Below, one piece after another: positions 42,521 to 50,459 of a stretch of DNA of 64,000 nucleotides. Every line of letters starts with the position of its first letter. Position 1 is the stretch's first letter. The notes below the pieces were generated by a model, which did not search any database, had not been told where the DNA came from, and was given only the letters and a program-made list of their open reading frames with translations. The DNA is taken from the NCBI RefSeq assembly GCF_021412585.1, contig NZ_JAKCMI010000030.1:1-64000 (forward strand). The letters are read 5' to 3'. The stretch comes from Halomonas alkalisoli. GTDB lineage: Bacteria > Pseudomonadota > Gammaproteobacteria > Pseudomonadales > Halomonadaceae. The translations under genes were made by a program, and so were the position numbers.

Positions 42521-44392
42521 TTATATCAAAGTTGATAGAGGGCGCTTGAAATGTGAAACCGCTATCAAGGTTATCCCCCCCATGAAGGCACCGAACACTT
42601 GGATTGGCAGTGATGGTGCCACGAGAGCAATCGACACCGTGGCTGATACGCCCCACCAGAGTCGACCACGAATGCTGATTGTCGCAATCAGGTAGGCTGC
42701 CAGAACCAGCCGAGCAAGCGACCAGATAAGCTCGCCGAACGAGAAGTCGGCGATCAGTAGCATCGACGGGCTATAGACGAAAACGAAAGGCGTCAGGAAG
42801 CCAATGAATGCCAGGCGTCCCATAGCCGTCATACCGATCGCCATGGGGTTGGCACCGGCGATGGGTGCCGCCGCGAAGGCGGCCAAGGCGACAGGTGGAG
42901 TGATTGCCGACAGCACGGCGAAATAGACGACAAACATATGGGCAGCAATGGTCGGAACACCGAGCGCCTCCACGGCCGGCCCCATGATCAGGATGATGAT
43001 CAGGTAGGCCGGTACCGTAGGCATCCCCATCCCCAGTACGAGGCATGCCAGAGCCATTAGTACAAGCGACAGGAACAGGGATCCATCGGCAACCGATTGA
43101 ATCGATGAAGCAAAACGCAAGCCGAGCCCCGTCAGGTTCATCACCGCAATGATAATGCCGACGGCTCCCACGGCAATCAGGATGACTCCTCCCGCGCTAG
43201 CGCTACCGCTGACGATATTCATGAGAGCCTTTACATTGCGTGCTCTAGGGTTGAATAACAGCCCTAGCACCAAAGCTGCTCCAATCGCCCAGAGCCCAGC
43301 CATGGCCGGGGAGCGCCCCTGAAGCATCAACATAACAATGAGGACTAGAGGAACAAGGAAGGCCGAGAGCAGCATCCAGTCCTGGCGGCTGAGGGTGGGA
43401 AGAGAGCGACGATCAGCAGCGGTAATCCCCATCCGGCGGGCTTCTGCGCCAACACTGGCAAATAAGCTGCCATAGAAAAGCAGGGCGGGAATCAGCGCGG
43501 CCAGACAGATCTGCAGATAAGGGATACCAGTCATATCGGCCATGATAAAGGCTACTGCCCCCATGATGGGCGGCATGATCTGTCCCCCACTGGAGGCCGC
43601 GGCCTCTACAGCTCCTGCAAATCGTGCACTGAAGCCGCTCCTTTTGATCATGGGCATGGTCACGACCCCAGTGCCCACGACGTTGGCCACCACGCTGCCT
43701 GAGACTGTCCCGAACAAACCACTTGCCATTACCGCTGCATAGGCGGCCCCACCGCGCAATCTTCCCAAAGTACGCAATGATAGGTTGAGTAGCACCTGAC
43801 CAATACCCAGGGATTCCAGTACTGCACCGAAAATAATGAATACCAGTATGGTACTGGTCACTACGGCCAAGGGCTGACCAAACACACCGTCGAAGCTGTA
43901 CCAGAAAGTCTGCAGTAGCTCACTATAGGAAATTCCCGAATGTCTTAGTATGCCCGGCAACACATCTCCTAAATAAGCATAAGAAGCCACGATCAAGGCA
44001 ACCAGAACCAAAGGGAGGCCAATGGCTCGGCGAGTCAACTCAAGAAGTGCCAATATACCCCCCAAGCCGCACCACAGGTCGAGAGGTTGGAGTAAATAGA
44101 GTCCCGACTTCAGAAAGTCAGCGATGATAAAGTAACGCCAGGCAGCAACCACAATCAGTACGACAAGGACCAAGTCAAGCAACCATCGTAATGCATGGCT
44201 GGGCCGGCGCAGCGAATGAAATAGAAGAAATAATGCACCCAATGTGAAGCCGCCGACACGCACCAGAGCATCATCGAATACCCCGAATCTCGCAGTATAG
44301 AGAGCACCGCCGACGAGGAGCGCCCCTACGATATACATCAAGCCAGTGGTGAGCATCACCAGCGGGGAGCAGAAATTATCGCGGGTTGACAT
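42521..44392 (-). CDS. TRAP transporter fused permease (DctQ-DctM) of the TAXI system
   Basis: The 623-residue membrane protein has an N-terminal group of about four to five helices (DctQ-like) and a DctM-like remainder. The latter shows LESLGIGQVLLNLSLRTLGR, GTVSGSVVANVVGTGVVTMP and LVLGMGMPTVPAYLIIILIM. This fused form is typical of TAXI-associated TRAP systems. It precedes its binding protein in one minus-strand unit. Two operator-like palindromes lie 126 and 296 bp upstream of its start. Confidence 0.9.
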   Translation of the reverse strand: MSTRDNFCSPLVMLTTGLMYIVGALLVGGALYTARFGVFDDALVRVGGFTLGALFLLFHSLRRPSHALRWLLDLVLVVLIVVAAWRYFIIADFLKSGLYLLQPLDLWCGLGGILALLELTRRAIGLPLVLVALIVASYAYLGDVLPGILRHSGISYSELLQTFWYSFDGVFGQPLAVVTSTILVFIIFGAVLESLGIGQVLLNLSLRTLGRLRGGAAYAAVMASGLFGTVSGSVVANVVGTGVVTMPMIKRSGFSARFAGAVEAAASSGGQIMPPIMGAVAFIMADMTGIPYLQICLAALIPALLFYGSLFASVGAEARRMGITAADRRSLPTLSRQDWMLLSAFLVPLVLIVMLMLQGRSPAMAGLWAIGAALVLGLLFNPRARNVKALMNIVSGSASAGGVILIAVGAVGIIIAVMNLTGLGLRFASSIQSVADGSLFLSLVLMALACLVLGMGMPTVPAYLIIILIMGPAVEALGVPTIAAHMFVVYFAVLSAITPPVALAAFAAAPIAGANPMAIGMTAMGRLAFIGFLTPFVFVYSPSMLLIADFSFGELIWSLARLVLAAYLIATISIRGRLWWGVSATVSIALVAPSLPIQVFGAFMGGITLIAVSHFKRPLSTLI

Positions 44393-44517
44393 GGGGGTTC
44401 CTCGCTTAAGTGCATGTCTTTATTGTCTATATCGTGCTTTTATGTCTTCCAAGAAGATTTTATAAATATGTTAATGATCCCAACGTTAGAATGCCGGTGA
44501 AGGATGCGCAATCATCA

Positions 44518-44534
44518 TTTTCATAGAATGAAAA
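44518..44534. promoter_or_regulatory. IclR-type operator 3 (TAXI-TRAP unit)
   Basis: TTTTCATAGAATGAAAA is a perfect 7-3-7 palindrome, differing from operator 1 by T for C in each arm. It is 126 bp before the fused-permease start on the minus strand. Confidence 0.55.
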
Positions 44535-44687
44535 CTGTGCGGGCCTTTGGCCTCATTGCCGGTCACTGCCACCTCTACCTGGGCAGTTGAGCGTTCGTGC
44601 CATACTGAAACATCGGCTTCAGTCTCATTAGGGGGCAGTAATACGCGATTTTCTCAGGCAATTCCAGCACGCTATCGACTCTTCTTT

Positions 44688-44704
44688 ATTTCACTTGGTG
44701 AAAA
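44688..44704. promoter_or_regulatory. IclR-type operator 4 (between TAXI-TRAP and hpa units)
   Basis: ATTTCACTTGGTGAAAA shares 16 of 17 bases with operator 1, including its asymmetric TTG centre. It lies 296 bp from the TAXI permease start and 91 bp before the hpa palindrome, so it could act on either divergent unit. No protein gene was found in 44393-44962; that gap is entirely regulatory in appearance. Confidence 0.6.
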
Positions 44705-44778
44705 GCATGCCTTCCTTTGTGACGGCAAACTGCCATACTGCCGTCGAATTACCGGCACGACCACCATAGCCATCATAA

Positions 44779-44794
44779 CGTTAACATGTTAACG
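44779..44794. promoter_or_regulatory. Candidate HpaR operator before the hpa operon
   Basis: CGTTAACATGTTAACG is a perfect 16-bp palindrome. It overlaps a weak promoter candidate, TTAACG at 44789-44794 and TATCAT at 44813-44818 with an 18-nt spacer. Position and symmetry fit a MarR-type repressor, and hpaR is the last gene of the operon. Confidence 0.55.
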
Positions 44795-44833
44795 AGCTGG
44801 TAAGTTGCGACGTATCATATGTTCATTGATGCC

Positions 44834-44945
44834 GAACAACAAACAACAAACAACAAACAACAAACAACAAACAACAAACAACAAACAACAAACAACGAAC
44901 AACAAACAACGAACAACGAACAACGAACAACGAACAACGAACAAC
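44834..44945. repeat. Sixteen 7-bp tandem repeats (AAACAAC/GAACAAC) in the hpa leader
   Basis: The units run without interruption: one GAACAAC, eight AAACAAC, one GAACAAC, one AAACAAC and five GAACAAC. A partial seventeenth unit merges with the hpaF ribosome binding site AAGGAG at 44950. The tract lies just downstream of the candidate promoter. Because 7 is not a multiple of 3, each copy change would also shift the frame of the ATG at 44819, which now reads through into hpaF. Confidence 0.9.
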
Positions 44946-44962
44946 GAACAAGGAGTCACGAC

Positions 44963-45352
44963 GTGCCGCATTTAAGACTCGAATACTCACCGGGACTGGC
45001 GCAGCGCGCCGATATCGGCGCCGTCTGCCGGGCCGCCTACGAGGCGATGAAGGCTACGGGCATCTTCCCGCTGGCGGGGATCCGCGTGCGGGCCTATGCC
45101 GCCGATCACTGCATCGTCGCCGATGACCTGGCCGAGAACGACTTCGCCGCCCTGACCCTATCGGTCGGTGCCGGCCGCGACAAACCGGCGCTACAGGCCG
45201 CCGGGGAGCGGATCTTCGCCGCCGTCCAGGCCGCCCTGGCCGAGCCGCTGGCGACACCCCACTTCGCCCTGTCACTGGAGATCCGCGTCATGGATCCGGA
45301 TCTGAGCTGGAAAGACACCCCGATACACGCCCGACTCTCGGGCACCAAGTGA
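44963..45352 (+). CDS. hpaF: 5-carboxymethyl-2-hydroxymuconate delta-isomerase
   Basis: The 129-residue tautomerase-like protein begins with the conserved PHLRLEYS (catalytic Pro after the start residue) and contains GIRVRAYAADHCIVADD, as in CHMI/HpaF (about 126 residues). It isomerises 5-carboxymethyl-2-hydroxymuconate in homoprotocatechuate degradation. The GTG at 44963 was chosen because AAGGAG lies 7 nt upstream and it puts proline at position 2. An in-frame ATG at 44819 would add 48 residues encoded by the 7-bp repeats and is unlikely to be the normal start. Confidence 0.88.
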   Translation: MPHLRLEYSPGLAQRADIGAVCRAAYEAMKATGIFPLAGIRVRAYAADHCIVADDLAENDFAALTLSVGAGRDKPALQAAGERIFAAVQAALAEPLATPHFALSLEIRVMDPDLSWKDTPIHARLSGTK

Positions 45353-45365
45353 GGGAAGGAAAACG

Positions 45366-46874
45366 ATGAGTACGCTTAGCGATAACCTGTCTCGCGCCGA
45401 AGGCTACCTGGCACGCTTCCGTGCAAGCGGCGTGATGAACCATATTGATGGCGAGTCCGTACCGGCCGCCTCGGGCAAGACCTTCGAGACGCTCTCGCCG
45501 GTCGATCTCAAGCCGCTCGCCCAAGTCGCCAAGGGCAATGCCGACGATATCGACCGCGCCGTCAAGGCCGCCGAAAGGGCCTTCAAGACCTGGAGCAAGA
45601 CCCCCGGCAAGGAGCGGCGAGCCATCCTCATCCGCGTCGCCGAAGCGATCGAGGCACGCGCCGAGGAGATCGCATTCACCGAGTGCCTGGATACCGGCCA
45701 GGCGCTGCGCTTCATGGAAAAGGCTGCGGTTCGCGGTGCCGCCAACTTCCGCTTCTTCGCCGACAAGGCGCCGGAGGCCGAGGATGGATTGGCGCTGCGC
45801 AACGCCGACCAGATGAACGTGACGTCGCGGCGTCCGCTGGGCCCCGTGGGGGTCATCACGCCGTGGAACACGCCTTTCATGCTGTCGACCTGGAAGATCG
45901 CGCCGGCGCTGGCCTCGGGCTGCACCGTAGTGCACAAGCCGGCCGAATTCTCGCCGATGACCGCCAAGCTGCTGGTCGAGATCGCCGAGGAGGCCGGTCT
46001 GCCCAAGGGCGTGCTCAATCTGGTCAACGGCTTCGGCGAGGACGCCGGCAAGGCCTTGACCGAGCACCCGGGGATCAAGGCGATCGCCTTCGTCGGCGAG
46101 AGCCGCACCGGCCAGATGATCATGGCCCAGGCGGCGCCGACTCTGAAGCGCTTCCATTTCGAGCTGGGTGGCAAGAACCCGGTCATTGTCTTCGACGACG
46201 CCGACCTGGATCGCGCCGTCGACGCCGCCAGCTTCATGATCTACTCGCTCAATGGCGAGCGCTGCACCTCGTCCTCACGGCTGCTGGTGCAAGACTCGAT
46301 CTACCAGGACTTCACCCGCCGCGTCGCCGAGGTGGCCAACAACATCAAAGTCGGACATCCGCTCGACCCGGACACCGTGGTCGGCCCGCTGATCCATCCC
46401 GAGCACGAGCAGAAGGTGCTGTCGTACTTCGCCAAGGCGCGTGACGAGGGAGCGACCATTGCCGCCGGCGGCGAGAAGGTTGGCGAGGAAGGCTGCTTCG
46501 TGCGCCCGACGCTGTTCACCGATGCCACCAACGACATGACCGTCGCCCAGGAAGAGATCTTCGGACCGGTGCTTACCGCCATCCCGTTCAAGGATGAGGA
46601 AGAGGCACTGCGACTGGCCAACGATACCCAGTACGGCCTGGCCGCCTACCTGTGGACCAACGACCTGAACCGGGCGATGCGCATGACCGACGAGCTGGAA
46701 GCCGGAATGATGTGGGTGAACTCGGAGAACGTCCGCCACCTGCCGGCCCCGTTCGGCGGCGTCAAGGCCTCCGGTATCGGCCGCGACGGCGGTGACTGGT
46801 CCTTCGACTTCTATATGGAGACCGTCAACGTCTCCTTCCCGCGCCAGATTCACCAGGTGCCGAAGCTCGGTTGA
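45366..46874 (+). CDS. hpaE: 5-carboxymethyl-2-hydroxymuconate semialdehyde dehydrogenase
   Basis: The 502-residue ALDH has VGVITPWNTPFMLSTWKIAP, FELGGKNPVIVFDDADLDRA, the catalytic cysteine in NGERCTSSSRLLVQ, and the HpaE-like end MWVNSENVRHLPAPFGGVKA. It oxidises the ring-cleavage product of homoprotocatechuate to 5-carboxymethyl-2-hydroxymuconate. It follows hpaF by 13 bp, with GAAGGAAAACG before the ATG. Context (hpaF, hpaH, hpaD, hpaI) makes the pathway assignment firm. Confidence 0.92.
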   Translation: MSTLSDNLSRAEGYLARFRASGVMNHIDGESVPAASGKTFETLSPVDLKPLAQVAKGNADDIDRAVKAAERAFKTWSKTPGKERRAILIRVAEAIEARAEEIAFTECLDTGQALRFMEKAAVRGAANFRFFADKAPEAEDGLALRNADQMNVTSRRPLGPVGVITPWNTPFMLSTWKIAPALASGCTVVHKPAEFSPMTAKLLVEIAEEAGLPKGVLNLVNGFGEDAGKALTEHPGIKAIAFVGESRTGQMIMAQAAPTLKRFHFELGGKNPVIVFDDADLDRAVDAASFMIYSLNGERCTSSSRLLVQDSIYQDFTRRVAEVANNIKVGHPLDPDTVVGPLIHPEHEQKVLSYFAKARDEGATIAAGGEKVGEEGCFVRPTLFTDATNDMTVAQEEIFGPVLTAIPFKDEEEALRLANDTQYGLAAYLWTNDLNRAMRMTDELEAGMMWVNSENVRHLPAPFGGVKASGIGRDGGDWSFDFYMETVNVSFPRQIHQVPKLG

Positions 46875-46988
46875 TCCCAAACGCCTCGAGCATGGCCCGA
46901 GGCCCTGTCGCCACGGTCTTCTGCCCGGCCTGTGGCGGCCCTGATATCCGCGAGCCCGGTGCCGCCGGGATCGCCAGGAGGACGACAC

Positions 46989-47867
46989 ATGAATCGACCC
47001 ATCCCCGCCCGCCTCACCGCCTTCCGCGCCAACGGTGCCGATCGCTACGGCGTGGTCGTCGATGCCGGCATCATCGACCTGACGCCGGAGTTCGGCTCGC
47101 GCTTCAGCGGGCTCAAGGAGGTCATCGAAGCCGGCGCCATCGACGAGCTGCTCAAGGCCGCCGAGGGCCGCACACCCAGCTATCGCGAAGAGGACGTGAG
47201 CTTCCTGATCCCGATCGCCAACCCGGAGAAGCTGATCTGCGTCGGGGTCAATTTCCCCTCGCGCAACGAGGAGTACAAGGACGGCCAGGCGGCGCCCGGC
47301 AAGCCCTCGCTGTTCATCCGCTTCCCGCGCAGCTTCGTCGGCCACCGCCACAACCTGGTGCGCCCCCCGGAGAGCGACCAGCTCGACTACGAGGGCGAGG
47401 TGACCATCGTCATCGGCAAGAGCGGTCGCCGGATCCCGCAGGAGCGGGCCTACGAGCACATCGCGGCCCTGACGCTGTGCAATGAGGGCACGATCCGCGA
47501 CTGGGTTCGCCATGCCAAGTTCAACGTCACCCAGGGCAAGAACTTCGACGCGACCGGCGCGATCGGCCCCTGGCTGGTGCCCTTCACATCGGCCGATCAA
47601 CTGGATGATATCGAGCTGACCACCCGGGTCAACGGCGAGCTGCGACAGCAGGATCGCACCTCGCGAATGATGTTCGATTTCCGCTACATCGTCAGTTACG
47701 TCTCCACCTTCACCACCCTGGTGCCCGGCGACGTCATCGTCTGCGGTACGCCCACGGGTGCCGGTGCCCGCTTCGAGCCGCCGATCTGGCTCAAGCCGGG
47801 TGACGTGGTCGAAGTCGAGGCCGAGGGCATCGGCAAGCTCGTCAACGGCGTGGAGGACGAACGATGA
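46989..47867 (+). CDS. Fumarylacetoacetate hydrolase-family protein, probable decarboxylase step of the hpa pathway
   Basis: The 292-residue protein has one FAH domain with KLICVGVNFPSRNEEYKDG, the metal-binding LDYEGEVTIVIGK and the late VPGDVIVCGTPTGAG. In E. coli the 5-oxopent-3-ene-1,2,5-tricarboxylate decarboxylase HpaG has two fused FAH domains (about 430 residues); here only one domain of this type is present. It probably performs the decarboxylation with or without a second protein. Its end overlaps hpaH by 4 bp (ATGA). The start at 46989 has AGGAGG upstream. Confidence 0.83.
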   Translation: MNRPIPARLTAFRANGADRYGVVVDAGIIDLTPEFGSRFSGLKEVIEAGAIDELLKAAEGRTPSYREEDVSFLIPIANPEKLICVGVNFPSRNEEYKDGQAAPGKPSLFIRFPRSFVGHRHNLVRPPESDQLDYEGEVTIVIGKSGRRIPQERAYEHIAALTLCNEGTIRDWVRHAKFNVTQGKNFDATGAIGPWLVPFTSADQLDDIELTTRVNGELRQQDRTSRMMFDFRYIVSYVSTFTTLVPGDVIVCGTPTGAGARFEPPIWLKPGDVVEVEAEGIGKLVNGVEDER

Positions 47868-48667
47868 CGCTGGCACCGGCGCAGGTCGCCTCGGCCGCCG
47901 AGTCGCTGCTCGCCGCCGAGGCGAAGCGCGAGCCGATCGGATTGCTGTCTCTCGCCCACCCCGGCATGACCCTGGATGACGCCTATGCCATCCAGGCTGC
48001 CCAGATGGAGAAGAAACTCGCCCAGGGGCGAGAGATCATCGGCTGGAAGATCGGGCTGACCTCCAAGGCGATGCAGGACGCGCTCGGTATCGACACCCCC
48101 GACAGCGGGGTGCTCTACGACGACATGGCCTTCGCCGACGGCGCCACGATCTCCGAGGCACGTTTCATCCAGCCGCGCATCGAGGCCGAGATCGCCTTTG
48201 TCATGAAGGCACCGCTGGAAGGTAATGTCACCCGCATGGAGGTCCTGGCCGCTACCGACTATGTGGCGCCGGCGATCGAGATCCTCGATACCCGCATTCT
48301 GCGCAAGGACCCCGAGACGGGCCAGGCCCGCACCATCTTCGACACCGTATCGGACAACGCCGCCAACGCCGGCATCGTTCTGGGTCAGCAGCGACACGCC
48401 CCCGACGCCTTCGACCTGCGCTGGGTCGGTTCCATCGTCAAGCAGAACGAGACGGTGGTCGCGACCGGCCTGGGGGCCGGGGTGCTGGACGATCCGGTCA
48501 CCGGCCTGGTCTGGCTGGCCCGTCGCATGGCGACCTATGGGCAGCGAATCGAAGCCGGCCAGGTCGTGCTGTCGGGCTCCTTCATCGGTCCCGTCGAGTG
48601 CCCGTCGGGCACGGACATTCACGCCGATTACGGGCCCTTTGGGTCAGTGAGCCTGCGCTTCGCGTGA
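47864..48667 (+). CDS. hpaH: 2-oxo-hept-3-ene-1,7-dioate hydratase
   Basis: The 267-residue protein matches HpaH: YAIQAAQMEKKLAQGREIIG, WKIGLTSKAMQDALGI, the metal-binding RIEAEIAFVMK and the C-terminal VVLSGSFIGPVECPSG. It hydrates the dienoate to 4-hydroxy-2-oxoheptanedioate, the substrate of HpaI. The start overlaps the FAH-domain gene by 4 bp, so the two are translationally coupled. Confidence 0.93.
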   Translation: MTLAPAQVASAAESLLAAEAKREPIGLLSLAHPGMTLDDAYAIQAAQMEKKLAQGREIIGWKIGLTSKAMQDALGIDTPDSGVLYDDMAFADGATISEARFIQPRIEAEIAFVMKAPLEGNVTRMEVLAATDYVAPAIEILDTRILRKDPETGQARTIFDTVSDNAANAGIVLGQQRHAPDAFDLRWVGSIVKQNETVVATGLGAGVLDDPVTGLVWLARRMATYGQRIEAGQVVLSGSFIGPVECPSGTDIHADYGPFGSVSLRFA

Positions 48668-48702
48668 CCGATAGCGCATTAACCAAATCTTGGAGAAATA
48701 CC

Positions 48703-49566
48703 ATGGGTGAAGTTGTTCTTGCAGCGAAAGTCACACACGTTCCGTCCATGTACCTGTCGGAACTCCCCGGCCAGCATCATGGCTGCCGCCAGGCGGCCAT
48801 CGCCGGCCATAAGGAGATCGGCCGTCGCGCCCGCGAGCTGGGCGCGGATACCGCCGTCGTGTTCGACGTCCACTGGCTGGTCAACAGCGGTTATCACATC
48901 AACTGCGGCGAGCGGTTCGAGGGCATCTATACCAGCGGTGAGCTACCGCACTTCATCAAGGATATGGCGTACCAGTACCAGGGCTGCCCCGAACTGGGGG
49001 AGGCGATTGCCGCCGAGGCCAATGCCGCCGACGTGCGTACCCTGGCCCATAACATTCCCAGCCTGGAGCTGGAATACGGCACCCTGGTGCCGATGCGCTA
49101 CATGCACATGGACGTGCCCGAAGACCAGCACTTCAAGGTGATCTCCGTCGCGGCCTGGAACGCCTGGCATCGCCTCGAGGACAGCTTCACCTTCGGTGCC
49201 GCGGTGCGTCGCGCCATCGAGAAGAGCGATCGCAAGGTGTTGGTGCTGGCCTCAGGCTCGCTGTCGCACCGCTTCTCCGATGACCGCAAGGCCGCCGATA
49301 ACCTGCACAACTGGACCCGGGAATTCGACAAGCAGGTCGATATGCGTGTCGTCGAACTCTGGAAGCAGGGGCGCTTCAAGGAGTTCTGCGCCATGCTGCC
49401 GGAATATGCCGAGCACTGCTACGGCGAAGGCGGCATGCACGATACCGCCATGCTGCTCGGCCTGCTCGGTGGTGAGGAGTACGACAAGCCGGTGGAGATC
49501 CTTACCGAGCCGTTCGGCAGTTCCGGGACCGGGCAGATCAACGCCGTCTTTCCGCTTCCCTGGTGA
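48703..49566 (+). CDS. hpaD: 3,4-dihydroxyphenylacetate 2,3-dioxygenase
   Basis: The 287-residue class III (LigB-type) extradiol dioxygenase opens the ring of homoprotocatechuate using Fe(II). It has AAKVTHVPSMYLSELPGQHH with the first histidine ligand, VVFDVHWLVNSGYHIN and ALASGSLSHRF-like VLVLASGSLSHRFSDD. The size matches E. coli HpaD (283). TTGGAG lies upstream of the ATG, 35 bp after hpaH. Confidence 0.93.
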   Translation: MGEVVLAAKVTHVPSMYLSELPGQHHGCRQAAIAGHKEIGRRARELGADTAVVFDVHWLVNSGYHINCGERFEGIYTSGELPHFIKDMAYQYQGCPELGEAIAAEANAADVRTLAHNIPSLELEYGTLVPMRYMHMDVPEDQHFKVISVAAWNAWHRLEDSFTFGAAVRRAIEKSDRKVLVLASGSLSHRFSDDRKAADNLHNWTREFDKQVDMRVVELWKQGRFKEFCAMLPEYAEHCYGEGGMHDTAMLLGLLGGEEYDKPVEILTEPFGSSGTGQINAVFPLPW

Positions 49567-49636
49567 GATCGTCCAAGCCGCTGCCCTTGATCCACCCACG
49601 GGGTGAATGATCCGCCCGCTGCACGAGGAGCTCTCA

Positions 49637-50440
49637 ATGCAGATGCCCGTCAACACCTTCAAACAGGCGCTCTCCGAGCAGCGCCAACAACTCGGCATGT
49701 GGTTGGGGCTGGCCAATGGCTACAGCGCCGAATTGTGCGCCAATGCCGGCTTCGACTGGCTGCTGCTGGATGGCGAACACGCCCCCAACGACCTGCAGAC
49801 CCTGCTGGCGCAGCTGCAGGCCATCGCCCCCTATGGCAGCCAGCCGGTGGTCCGCCCGCCGGTGGGGAATACCGCCCTGATCAAGCAGTACCTGGACCTG
49901 GGCATCCAGACCCTGCTGGTGCCCATGGTGGACAGCGCCGAGCAGGCCGCTGAGCTGGTGCGTGCCATGCGCTACCCGCCCGAGGGGATACGTGGCGTGG
50001 GCAGCGCCCTGGCACGGGCCTCGCGCTGGAACGGTATCCCCGACTACCTCGATCGGGCGGATGAGCAGATGTGCCTGCTGGTGCAGGTGGAGACCCGCGA
50101 GGGCTTGGCCAACCTGGACGCCATTGCCGCCGTGGAAGGTGTCGATGGGGTCTTCCTCGGGCCGGCGGACCTTTCCGCCGCCCTGGGGCATCGCGGCAAT
50201 CCGGTCCATCCCGAGGTTCAGGCCGCCATCGAGGACGCCATCGCCCGCATCCAGCAGGCCGGCAAGGCCGCCGGCATCCTCTCTGCCGACGAGACCCTGG
50301 CCAAGCGCTATCTCGAACTGGGCTGCACTTTCGTTGCCGTGGGCGTCGACACCAGTTTGCTGATGAAGGCCCTGACCGGCCTGCTCGGGCGCTTCCGGGA
50401 GGGCGCGGACAGGGGCCCCCAGGGCGGCAGCGTCTACTGA
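49637..50440 (+). CDS. hpaI: 4-hydroxy-2-oxoheptanedioate aldolase
   Basis: The 267-residue class II pyruvate aldolase has [34 protein letters not shown] with the catalytic histidine, [20 protein letters not shown] with the metal-binding glutamate, and [15 protein letters not shown]. It splits 4-hydroxy-2-oxoheptanedioate to pyruvate and succinic semialdehyde. The inner ATG at 49637 has GAGGAG upstream; that at 49607 does not. The next gene consumes the semialdehyde. Confidence 0.94.
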   Translation: MQMPVNTFKQALSEQRQQLGMWLGLANGYSAELCANAGFDWLLLDGEHAPNDLQTLLAQLQAIAPYGSQPVVRPPVGNTALIKQYLDLGIQTLLVPMVDSAEQAAELVRAMRYPPEGIRGVGSALARASRWNGIPDYLDRADEQMCLLVQVETREGLANLDAIAAVEGVDGVFLGPADLSAALGHRGNPVHPEVQAAIEDAIARIQQAGKAAGILSADETLAKRYLELGCTFVAVGVDTSLLMKALTGLLGRFREGADRGPQGGSVY

Positions 50441-50459
50441 CAATTGATGAGGAGTCATT

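Noticed and set aside
44547-44792. 81-codon plus-strand open frame in the TAXI/hpa intergenic region
   Set aside because: It runs through two operator palindromes, lacks a ribosome binding site and resembles no protein.
44834-44945. CRISPR array
   Set aside because: Units are 7 bp with no spacers; it is a simple tandem repeat.
44819-44962. In-frame ATG upstream of hpaF that would add 48 repeat-encoded residues
   Set aside because: It has no ribosome binding site, and HpaF proteins start at the proline after the GTG chosen. It is kept only as a possible consequence of slippage.
46275-47876. Minus-strand open frame of 533 codons across hpaE and the FAH gene
   Set aside because: It spans two real genes with clear motifs and has no family resemblance.
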